Below the pieces are notes generated by a model, which worked only from the letters and a program-made list of their open reading frames with translations, was not told the DNA's origin and made no database searches. A stretch of DNA of 64,000 nt from Agrocybe praecox (taxonomy: Eukaryota; Basidiomycota; Agaricomycetes; Agaricales; Agrocybaceae): positions 3,162,001-3,226,000 of the forward strand of contig OZ024841.1 of NCBI GenBank assembly GCA_964017145.1, written 5' to 3'. The position numbers were made by a program, and so were the translations under genes. Below are positions 1 to 9,795 of this stretch, one piece after another (the first letter of the stretch is position 1; each line of letters starts with the position of its first letter).

Positions 1-2448
1 TCGTCGTCGTCGTCTCCCTATTCACCTATGTCACCCATCTAGTACCTATGCCTATGCCCGTACCATGCCTACATAAACACACACGCATATTCACACTCAC
101 ATTCATAAACTCCTGCAGCGTCAAACACGCACACATACACACACATTCAGCAATCGCCATACCTATCCTACCATTGTAACAAACACAGAGACCTGGGCGC
201 GCTGCCACGTCACATTCCCTTCTGACTCATTCGTAATATCGGACTGTTTGACTCCTTGAGTATTCGATAACGTTGCCTCCGGGATTTAATCGACTTACGA
301 AGGAATAGGGATCGGCGAAAAAAATTTAGCACGTCCCGGTCGGGCAAGGAGGAGGAGGATGGGGTGGAAGTAAAAGGAAAATATAAATATAAAGTCGTCG
401 AAGCTGGGTGGGATACGGGATACGGGGCGGTGGATAGGATGGTTGGTGATTGCATCTGTGGTTGGGAAGCAGAGGAAGAAGAGCGAGTTTTTTTTTGTTT
501 GTGAAAATGCCTTTTACGACGCGCTTCAAGTTGATCTCAGTACTTTCGATATCCGTGGCCGGATTTCTGTTTTCCAATATCTGTACTTCTGTATTTACGT
601 TTCTTTCGCTTCGCTTCTCTTTCTCTTTTTATTTCCATGATAACTTTCTTGTGGACCTTACTGTCTGTTTTCAATTTCTTTTTCTTTTTCTCCCCTTCCT
701 CTCCTCCAAAAGATTTATCCATGTCCGTACTGTAGTTCGGACTTTTCTTTTCTCGTTCTTTTTTCTTCCTTTTTCCTCTCTCTTGTATGTTCTATTTATT
801 TCTTCTCGTGATATCCACCATATACCCGGGTGTCCAGGACGGCTTTCACGTTTTGTTTTCTCTTCTTGATACTTCTTTTACTTTCCATCATCGGCCTGGG
901 TCAACCAATCCCCCATCATCATCGTCACCATCATCAATACAATACAATATCTTTCTGCATATGATATATAGCATAGGGGAGAGAGTCTTGTACATTAGTA
1001 AATAGGTACGTATCAAGCGATATGCAGAGTAGAACTGGCAAGAAAAACACCACAATGGAGCAAAACGATTGATGTGGATGCGGATGTACAAGAACGAGGT
1101 CTGGGGAGGAAAGCAAAAGGAACCGTGAATATGTGTGGACGGGAGAAGAGATACAAAGAGGAGAGGCGAATGGGAGAGAAATTAACGAGGAAGAGAAGGA
1201 AGATGACTCGCGAGTAAATTGACAAATGATAGGGGGAAAAAAGAGGTTGTTCCAATGAACGTGAGCCCACGGGTACCGCAAATGGGAAGGGACTGGTCGA
1301 GGTGAGTACAAGGAGCAAGAATATCCTGAGTGCGACAGCAGAGCGTCCGGGAGAACGTTGACCACAGACGGAGCGAGAACGACGAGTGGGGTGAACACAA
1401 AAGCAAAGGGCCAACGAAAAAACAAACAGGCGAGGCGAGACGCAGGGAGAACCTGATCCTACATTTACGTCTTTCGACGATCTCTCGATGTTATACAGAT
1501 CAAAGATGGGGATGGACAGGGAGAGCACAAAAAAGGAGATAAAATAAAGAAGGCAAACACTGTCACAGAACGGAGAGGGAGGGCAGTTATGTATGAAAGT
1601 ACGCAAGGGAGGGAGGGAGGGAGGCACGAGGCGGAGGGAAGGGAGTAGGGAAGGGACAATCAATGAATAGAGAAGCCAAGTCATGCATACGACGGCCAAC
1701 AGATGGGGCGTGAACAAAGAATACAAGTTGGCATCGAGAGACGGGGCGAGAGCCAGAGCAGAGTGAAGATGGATGGTGACAAAACGAACGCAGGGACAAG
1801 TGTGACGGAAGTGATGGCGGATGAGAGGAAATTAGTGGAAGGGAATCACGAACGCAACGGCAGGTGCTAATGATGAACGCCACAGCAGGTGCCAGTGAAC
1901 GGAGAAACTGAGGGAAGACGAAGACGACGAACAACGTACGCGAAAGACACACACTCAGGAGAGCAAAAAACGGTGAAAGAGTGGAGTTCACATGATGATG
2001 GATGGACGCCGGAAATTTGACACCACGACGCGAATGCAGGAATAGGAGGAGAACCACATAAACACCTAGACAAGTGTATTAGGGCGCCTGATAGTGATAA
2101 AACGAAGGTGTCTTGGGCACTGGAAGTGGGACTATGGAAAGCATTGACCGAGGTGGAAGGATATCATGAATAGGACAACTGAGTAGATAAATAGAGAAAG
2201 AATGATAATGAGCTGGTGACGAACGACAGACTGGCGATGAGAAGACCAAGCGAGAGTAAGGTGAACACGGAAGAGAAGGGAACACGACGAAAAGCGAGGC
2301 AAGCCGACGCACAAGCACGACATAAGCGGGGATTTACGTCGACGGCGCGTGGAAATAAACGTAAGATTGCGCCGAAACGCGACGAATTGAAAGTACAAAG
2401 GGCGGACGACATGAGTGAAAAGATGAACACAAACATCGGACAAACGCA
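1..2448. other. S1 spacer downstream of an off-window kinase pseudogene (K0)
   Basis: No gene is recognised here. Base 1 matches base 43,637, which lies 68 bases after the stop of kinase pseudogene K4, so the window opens just past another kinase copy (K0). Bases 1-210 hold a TCG run and CA-rich sequence. Bases 450-900 are T/C-rich and bases 1,020-2,448 are strongly purine-rich on the + strand. The purine-rich part contains degenerate internal repeats built around GACCAGAGACGGAGCGAGA-like words. Long open frames on the - strand here give Ser/Pro/Leu/Phe-rich low-complexity peptides and are taken as artefacts of the base bias. From about 1,441 onward the sequence is almost identical to 45,040 onward. 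Confidence 0.6.
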
Positions 2449-2470
2449 TTTTGATCCGAACCCTAACCCG
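2449..2470 (+). repeat. Recurring TTTTGATCCG motif, copy 1 of 10
   Basis: Sequence TTTTGATCCGAACCCTAACC followed by CG. It sits exactly where purine-rich + strand sequence switches to pyrimidine-rich. It includes the telomere-like word CCCTAACCC. Confidence 0.8.
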
Positions 2471-5375
2471 ACATCCCATCGCGTAAGTTCGTATCCCGAC
2501 CATAAGTTTTTCCTCTCTCGAGTCCCTCGAATGTTTTCTAGACGTTTCGCCAACGTTTCTCTCCTAAGAATACTGATCTGTGAGCCACACGTGTCGAGTT
2601 GTTAAACGTACGCGTAAGGTCTCATTGGAGGAAGGAACCATCAGAGGACCTACATGATAGAAATGAGGGAACGCACAGGGTCCGTCTATGATTTTCCGGT
2701 ATGTGTCTTTTGTCGTTCTCTGTACGCTGACTGGTTTCAAATGACAGATTTGCCAACCACTGCTCCGTCCTTACATTTCTCCCGTCTATCCTTTCCCGTC
2801 GCTCGAATTTTCGTCTCTTGTGCTCACTTTCTCTTACTTTTGTCTTTTCTGTAAACCGGTCGCTCTCGCATTCCGTCCCTCGAGCTCTCAGTACCGTCTT
2901 GGAATTTTAAGAGCTGAATGGTGAAGTTGAGTTGTTGTAGAAGAGGAATCGGAGGACGCACATGAAACGAACCGAACGGAAACGAATTTAATGGAGCTTG
3001 AAGGAAATACTCTGAAAGACTTACGCGTACGGCCTGCACGCACTGGTAGAACCTGTGGCTTTGTGTACTGGGTACGTCTTGCTCGTCAACTACGCTGTCA
3101 CTCACTGGTACTCTGTCTTTAAACTCGTCCCTGCTTCTCCTCGACTATTCTTTTCTTTCTCTCTTGTTCCCTCCTTTGGCTGTCAATCTTGGCAGTAACG
3201 ATCAGGAACAGACCAATGCACCCTCGAAGTACACTGACTTGGATTAACGCGATGCTTTTGTTGATTGGACACTTCCTAGGACCTTCTTCTCGGTCGATTT
3301 ACCTCCCCTTTTCGTGTGTTTTACATCTTCCTCTTTACTTCCCCTCTCCCTGTTGCTTTCTTTTCCCGCATCTTCGACTCTTCTTTCCCGTCCTCACTTC
3401 AAGTCAGTCAACATCCCCTCATCAATGATCCATCGAAAGTGGCTTGACCTGACTTGAATTGGGGTTACACAAGAGATAGGTGTCATTAACATTGTCGATA
3501 ACATACGACTATGCGGTGTGTTCAATGGATAAGGACTAGAAACTATGTAACGAGCGACAAAATGACGAAGAACCCAAACGACGCGGAAATCGGACGCACG
3601 ATAACAACGTTGTGGGCAGGCCGAGAAAACTATGGGGGATCGTGATTGTATGAACACTGGCAAGAAAATAATAAGGATGGCGCGGTTCGGTGAGAGGAAC
3701 GCGAAATACAGAACATACACGGTAAAAATGTCATGGTTTTCGACGAAATTGTCGACTCTTGACTCATCTTGCTCTTCTAACTCGTCTTCTCGGATTTCTC
3801 GGTTCTGATTTTGCTCTTTCTCAGCTCTGGTGGTATCGATGATCTATTAGATATCAGGAACACGACCCTGGAGGGTGCTAACGCTGGAGAACGAAACACA
3901 CGAGGGAAAAATGTTTAGGAAACGAAAGAAGGAACATGGAAATATCACCGGAGAATGGACACCACGACGAAGGAGATGGAAGGATGGAGGAGCAGGGCAA
4001 GAACGGGGGAGAAAGTTGAAAAGACCCTGAGGGGAGTTAGGGTTCGAGATGGGAACAAAGTAAAAAACACTGTGTACAGCAAGCAATGTACGCACTGGAT
4101 GGGTCTATAGTTTTCCAGTACATGTCGTCCATCGCTCTCTCTACATTGATTGGTTTCAAATGATATATTTGACGCTCCCTCCCCCATCCTCTGTCTTTCC
4201 ATCTCCTCCGCATTCCCCATCGCTCAAAGTTTTGTCTCATGCGCCGACTCCCTCTTACTGGTGTCTTTTTTCATCAATCGTTCACCTTCTTTCCATGCTC
4301 TTCGCTCACCTGCCTACAGTAACATCAAAATATGGTGTCAGTCGAAGACGTGGTAGCCGTCATGCGCTCGTATGACGCGCATGAAACGGAATAGAATGTA
4401 CGGAACAGAATGGAATCAAATGGAAGGAAATTCTGTTAACGATTTACTGCGCGCACGCAGAGGGAGAATGTGTACCGCTCGCGTGAGCACTCTTCGTTAC
4501 TCACCTTTTTTACTTCGTCCTTGTTTCTCCTCCACAGTAGACTAGACCCTTCTCATTGGCAAGATCAACAAGAAGCGGGAAAATATACGCCCGAAGTATG
4601 CTTCTCGAGTGGATGGCTTCGTTTCATCAGAAACCCTTTCTTTTGTTCTAGTCGCCCGTTCCTCTTGGTCTGCCTGCCTATTTCCCTTGCTCTGTCCATT
4701 CTGTATCTCCATATCCTCTGACCTCTACGCCACTCGTTATCGACATGAACAGTCCATCGAAGGTGACCTACTGTTGTCTATCATCTCGCTTTTTTCTCGC
4801 CTTCCGTCTCTCGAGCTCTCAAGTCTCATATCTCAGCGCAAGTCATCCCTCCCTTTTCGCACATTATTCCATTACATGACTATCTTTCCCCGTTATTTTC
4901 ACTTCCATGTCTTCTCTGCTTGCATCCATTTTACATCTTTTCTGTCCTCTAGGTTCCTTCCCCTCACTTGCCTCGTTGTATTTCTCGTCTTGTTCCTTCT
5001 CTCTCTGCTCTCCACTTCATCTCTCTTTCATGCTTTTGCTTCTGGTACCTCTTGCGTCGACGACAACGACACAGACATACATATATTATCTAGGCCTCAT
5101 CATCGATATAATTGATGATCCATTCAAATTCTATCCTGCCATACATGCGCACAGAAAATACATAAATATAAATACCAAACTAGCAAAAAATACAAAAACA
5201 TGTCGCGTATTTTGGATAAAAAAGATTGGATTACAACGAACGAGTGAAAAACACAAGAGATAGAACAAGGATGAAAGAATGAAGATAACAGGTAACATTA
5301 TGAATCTGCATACTGAGTATCAGTACATAGTCAATGCAAGATGCACAAACATTTTCACAATTACCTTCAGTCATT
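2471..5375. other. S2 spacer between motif and NACHT gene N1
   Basis: No gene is recognised. The + strand is pyrimidine-rich. It contains degenerate internal repeats about 0.6-1.4 kb apart; compare the blocks near 2,680-2,850 and 4,090-4,290, each with a GTACGC-type start, TTGATTGGTTTCAAATGA-like words, then TCTCATG/TCTTGTGC and TTACT. Bases 5,306-5,364 form a likely 59-base 3'UTR intron of N1 on the - strand (GTAATT...CAG), with the donor 11 bases past the N1 stop; the same arrangement is kept at N2. Confidence 0.55.
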
Positions 5376-7964
5376 TCATGTGGAACAGACATCATTATCA
5401 AACCCAGCCCCAACTCGATCAAGGTACTTTGCTATTGCTCGACGTGCCCTACGGCTGAGTTGGGGGAACATCAATGACATTTTTGCAAAACATTTAGTTC
5501 TGCAAAGATCAACAAGTATAGGAAATCTGGTCGCCAGTGGAAGTATCCGAGGAAGATAATTCAGAAAGTCCTTGTATTCGCGCCACAACTGCCTGTCCGG
5601 TTCAAACAGTCCCTGTTTCCATTGTGTCGATTCCTGGACGGATTGCAACGAAAATATTTCGAATGCAACCACATTGAAGAGCTTTGCGTACGGAATCAAA
5701 TGGACAGATCGCTCCCGGTTGTGGGTGGAGAAGAACTCAACACCACAAAGAAAAAGTTTGTTTGACAGGTCATGTGATGATGTTCGCTTATGCCACTTCC
5801 AGGGACATGTCTGTTGTTTTTTCCTATCAGTCCAATGCGGTTTAAGGAGTGATTCGGCCTCTTGGTTTGTAAGAGAAGCATCAACTAGAAAGTTGAGACA
5901 ATAGACTGCTGCTTTGGATATTATAAGTGATTTGTCATGATCACTAAGAGGGATCAAGAATGTGGGATGGAAGTGAATGTAATAAAATGCACTTCCTAGC
6001 CCTTCTGAATGAACAGGATGTGGACCCAGTACCTGGAGCTGACATCTAGCAAAGAGGTAATGCATCTGCCAATCATTGCTGTATCGGTTATGAAGTTCAA
6101 ACAGGGCCAAGTTGTAAAATGTTAGAGCATGGTTGTGATAGGTGCCTGCTACAAGATCCCCATCTGCCTCCTAAAGAAAGAAACCCGTGTAAATATTTAG
6201 CTTCCCATACAATCAATATGTAGAAGTTCTTACAAGATCAAACATGACTTTAAACAGGTGGTTAAGAAAAAAATCTTCCACATGTTCCCAAAGTTGGTTT
6301 TGGAAAACACTTTTGCAGTGAAATTCCATAGGGAAATTGCTCACAGCAATACAAAATGCTCTATAACTTGGTTCAAACCTATCAGACCTAGAGATTTTCT
6401 GAATAAATGGTCGGAGTATATCGTTGTCTTTAAGATCAGTCAGGCATCGTGATCCATGATATTCCTCTAGCAGCACAATGTAGTCAGAATAATAGTATGG
6501 TTTTCTGAGATGATAAAATTTCTGACCTGAGAATATTTCAATTAACCGAACAAGATGCCTTGCGTGTGTCTCTACCCGTTTCTTTGCAAGGTCTTTTGAC
6601 CTGTGCATATCGAATAGAAAGTCTTCAAAAGACTTGTGAAGCAGAATCACTTTTTGATATTCTGTGTATGCAATTATCTGTACAATGGACGTTAGATCAG
6701 ACAATACAACCTCTGCTGTCCCTCCTTCAAGATTGAGATATAGGTCAATGACTGAGGTTGTCATCCGACCATATAAGGCAAGCAATGCCATTATATCCGC
6801 AGAGAGCGCTGGATCTTCTGTACTATTCAATAAGTGCATATAAAGAGCATCGAGTTCTGAGAAAGGAAGGTCCTTGAAAGGAGGGCGGAGGCCAAGCACA
6901 GCATCCAGACGCTGATGAGGCCGATGACGGGGAGAATTGAGATATCCGATCACTGTCTTTGCGTAGATGAATTGACCTGAGGCTTTGTTCACAAGCACTG
7001 CGAGATGCTCTTCAGTAGGCCAATGATGAGGGATGGAAGCCTTGAGTCTGTGTCCTTCGCGAAGCTCCATAAAACAGTCACAAAGATAGCGCCTAATATC
7101 ATCACTCGGACGGTACTCCTTCCCAAGAAATATCTTGAAAAGCGTTGAGTTTATTTTTGTTCCACCAAATATGTTGGTTATGTTGCTTTCTGGACGGCTC
7201 AAGACAAGAATACGAAGTGGAAATGGGAAAGTAGTAACGATGTAATGCATGACATCCACTATATCTTGTTGGCTTGCTTGGTCCACGCACTCGTCGAGGC
7301 CATCCAGGACAATCAAACTGGGTGCATTTTGAGGTGAATTGGCATAGGTTGCCTGTAACGGATCCATGACAAGGGACATGAACTGCGTCTTCATAGATTG
7401 CGTTAAAATCAGCGGATCACGCTCGATGAACTCGGAGACAAGCTTGCGGATATGGGAGTTTCTAGCACAGATCTGGTACGCAATAGTTGCTGCAAGGGAT
7501 TTCGAGTGGTTCCGTGTGGGATCATTCGCACCAAAGAAGAAACTGGCCAGCAGTGTTCCCTCCTTGGCGCAGCGTTCGCATACAGTTCTCCCAATCGCAG
7601 ATTTACCAGCTCCTGCGGCCCCGGATACCCATGTAATGTGTTTATCGCTATTTCGTTCGTCCAATCCTGAAACCCAGTTCAAAAGTGTTTGAATAATTGC
7701 GACCCTCGTCCCCGGGTGACATTTGGGTGGATCAACAATATGTCCAGAGTCGTGCAGGGCATTGGGTGAGGCAGCTTCAACCAAACGCTCAAATCCACCT
7801 GAAAAATAAAATTGCATGTAGAAGATGTGTGAACTATATGGTATGGCGTACGTACTCTTTCCCCCGATGTGAACATGGGTGGTATTCATCGTAAATGATC
7901 CTCCATTGATGATGACCTTCGAAGACCCAAAGAGAGATGTAGAGGTTGGCAGTATGTCAGACAT
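5376..7964 (-). CDS. NACHT (STAND-class) NTPase, copy N1
   Basis: Predicted cytosolic NLR-like signalling ATPase of the fungal STAND type. Three exons on the - strand: 7,964-7,856, 7,798-6,234 and 6,170-5,376. The introns are 57 bases (7,799-7,855, GTACGT...TTTCAG) and 63 bases (6,171-6,233, GTAAGA...TTTAG). The first intron length is a multiple of three, so it reads through as a false insert after residue 37. The spliced protein is 822 residues. Visible motifs are Walker A GAAGAGKS (about 96-103), Walker B LIVLDGLDEC (198-207), a sensor-like ILVLSRPES (233-241), ASGQFIYAK (309-317) and HKSFEDFL (424-431), the last two typical of fungal STAND proteins. There is no WD40, ankyrin or TPR repeat; the C-terminal 350 residues match no domain I know. 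The start is the ATG of MSDILPTS, conserved in all four copies. Fungal relatives act in non-self recognition and regulated cell death, but that role is only inferred here. Confidence 0.88.
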
Positions 7965-9543
7965 GTTTGAGAAACAACTTGCGGCGGAGGATAAAGAACA
8001 GGGTCAAGTAGCAATTCAAAGGCAACCGTTGTCCTCACACTGACAGCCTCCCAGCGGATCGCATTCAGGCACACATGTGCAATTTCCACGGTTAAATCTA
8101 TCCAAAGCGTGTTAAAAATTAAAATTAGTTGTTCTAATTTAGTTTATGGAAGTACCCACGTAAAAACAGTGTCTTTTGTTGAATCCGGTATCCCTATTGA
8201 TAAGCGCAGAGACACCCAGAATGTAAGCTCAGGTGAAATATCAGGGAACTTGAATTGATGTTGTCAGCAGATGCTACCAAGTGGGGTCTTTAAAGATGAC
8301 AGAGCGACTCAGAGAAAATATAGAACAACGACGTAAGGATTCCAGAAGATGGCAAAGGAGAGTGGAGGGTGGAGGGAGGGCACTGAGTAATACACGTACC
8401 ATAGCATAGCATGAACTTGGCGGACGAAAGGCGAACAAGATCACGATCACGAGACTCTTGTATGTACGTGATTCTACAACTGTTCAAGCTCAAGTATCGG
8501 GCTGATACCTGATAACTGGTAAAGACGGCAGGTCCTAGGGAAGGAGCAAAAAAGCTGGGCGGATGCACAGAAAGATGAAGAACGAGAGTTGTAATTTAAT
8601 TGGATGTCGAGAGGCAAGAGATAAAAGATGAGACCAGACGACGACACAATTAGATCTTCAATGCGCGTCGTTCAAGGCTCATGTACGCATACGAAAAACA
8701 AGAACAAGCATAGAAGTACCGCAAGAGTAGAAAGGAAGAGGATTTTCGGTTGTCAGAGTTATCAAACGAGGGCGGGGACTACAGATGGGAAATATGAGAG
8801 TCAAAATATGGACCGGAGCAATATGACCCGCACGAGCACGAACACGACGCACTTATTTTTACTGTACGTCAATATTCAACTATTCGACGCCCAACTGGAT
8901 GTGAGATAGGGGAGCGAGGTCGCAGAGGGAGCGAGAAAACTGGCTACAGGCGAAAGACGAAAGATAGAAAGTAAATGAGAAGGCGGACAAAGACAAAAAC
9001 GCGGCGAGATGACAATATACAACCTGAAGGACTCACTATAGCTTCGATCTACCTCGTTCGACGATTGTTAAAAGTCGATGCACCAGTTCATCTGCATATA
9101 TCGGGACAACAGCAACCAGGTAGGTGTCAAGTGATATGTGGACTGACCGAGAATTCTATTTAACATCTTGCTGAACAGTGACGAGAAAAAGGGACGCTAT
9201 TGGGAAGGAAAGGATTTATGCAGATGCAGATGCGGCTGTACAAATACAAAGATCGATCGGGTAGAAACATACGGAGTTGACATAGACGATAAAGATGCGC
9301 GGAGGTACGTCAGAAGCGCAGAGGAATGACGTGGACGATCGAGAATACACGTTCAGAACACCGATAACCAGAGAAAGGACTCGGACGAGAGTATCAGTGG
9401 AGTGAAGATTCAGAAGAAAGCACCAATCGAAGTCCATTGACCAGAACATTACGAGAGCAAGGAAAGCACGAAGAAAAAACATACACAGGGTCGTTATAAT
9501 CGGCAGACGAGAGGTGCCGAACGATCCGACGGAATGACACAAG
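7965..9543. other. S3 spacer: shared upstream region of N1 and K1
   Basis: The NACHT gene to the left and kinase copy to the right point away from each other, so this is a divergent intergenic region. No gene is recognised. It contains the conserved block at 8,081-8,115. It also has a stretch shared by all copies around 8,630-8,690 (GAGACCAGACGACGACACAA, then a GCGTCGTTCAAGGCTCATG-like word). From about 8,900 it becomes purine-rich, with degenerate repeats resembling those of S1. Confidence 0.5.
8081..8115 (-). promoter_or_regulatory. Conserved upstream block of NACHT genes (N1)
   Basis: A block reading TTTCCACGGTTAAAT on the + strand, followed by CCAAAGCGTGTT, lies 117-151 bases upstream of the N1 start. 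It is kept at the same relative place before N2, N3 and N4, while most of the flanking spacer differs. It could be core promoter or 5' leader sequence; there is no direct evidence of function. Confidence 0.3.
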
Positions 9544-9567
9544 TTTTGATCCGAACCCCCTAACCCG
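9544..9567 (+). repeat. Recurring TTTTGATCCG motif, copy 2 of 10
   Basis: TTTTGATCCGAACCCCCTAA followed by CCCG. This variant has two extra C residues, shared with copies 5 and 9; all three sit before a kinase copy. Confidence 0.8.
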
Positions 9568-9795
9568 ATGTGGCGTGGTGTGCCTTCGTATCCAACCGTC
9601 TTTCGTCTTTTCTTTCCTCGACTCTCTTCTTCGATCTGAATCCTACACTTCAAATTGCTGAACGAGCGGGTCATTACAGAAGGATTATGAAAGGATCGGA
9701 GTGCACAGAAAACGAAACGAAACGACGCGTAATGAAGTCAAACGACGAAGATGGGTGGTATTGATGGGGGAGGACAGTAATATGGGAGTGAGACG

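Noticed and set aside
1013..2318. Long overlapping - strand open frames rich in Ser, Pro, Leu and Phe (also at 13,228-14,545, 44,489-46,152 and 57,279-58,062)
   Set aside because: They occur on the pyrimidine-rich strand in several frames at once, look low-complexity, contain no domain, and are broken differently in each copy. This is what base bias alone would produce.
2461..2470. Interstitial telomere at CCCTAACCC
   Set aside because: There is only one and a half telomere repeats per site and no longer run anywhere in the window, so it is reported only as part of the 20-base motif.
7366..7692. + strand open frames inside the NACHT genes (for example 7,366-7,692, 20,142-20,459, 37,487-37,804, 50,965-51,291)
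   Set aside because: They are antisense shadows of the NACHT coding exons, and their codon pattern follows the real frame on the other strand.
7799..7855. Reading the segment after residue 37 of N1 as protein (TYAIPYSS and onward)
   Set aside because: It is bounded by GTACGT and TTTCAG, is 57 bases long, and in N3 the same segment contains a stop. Removing it gives a smoother N-terminus in all four copies.
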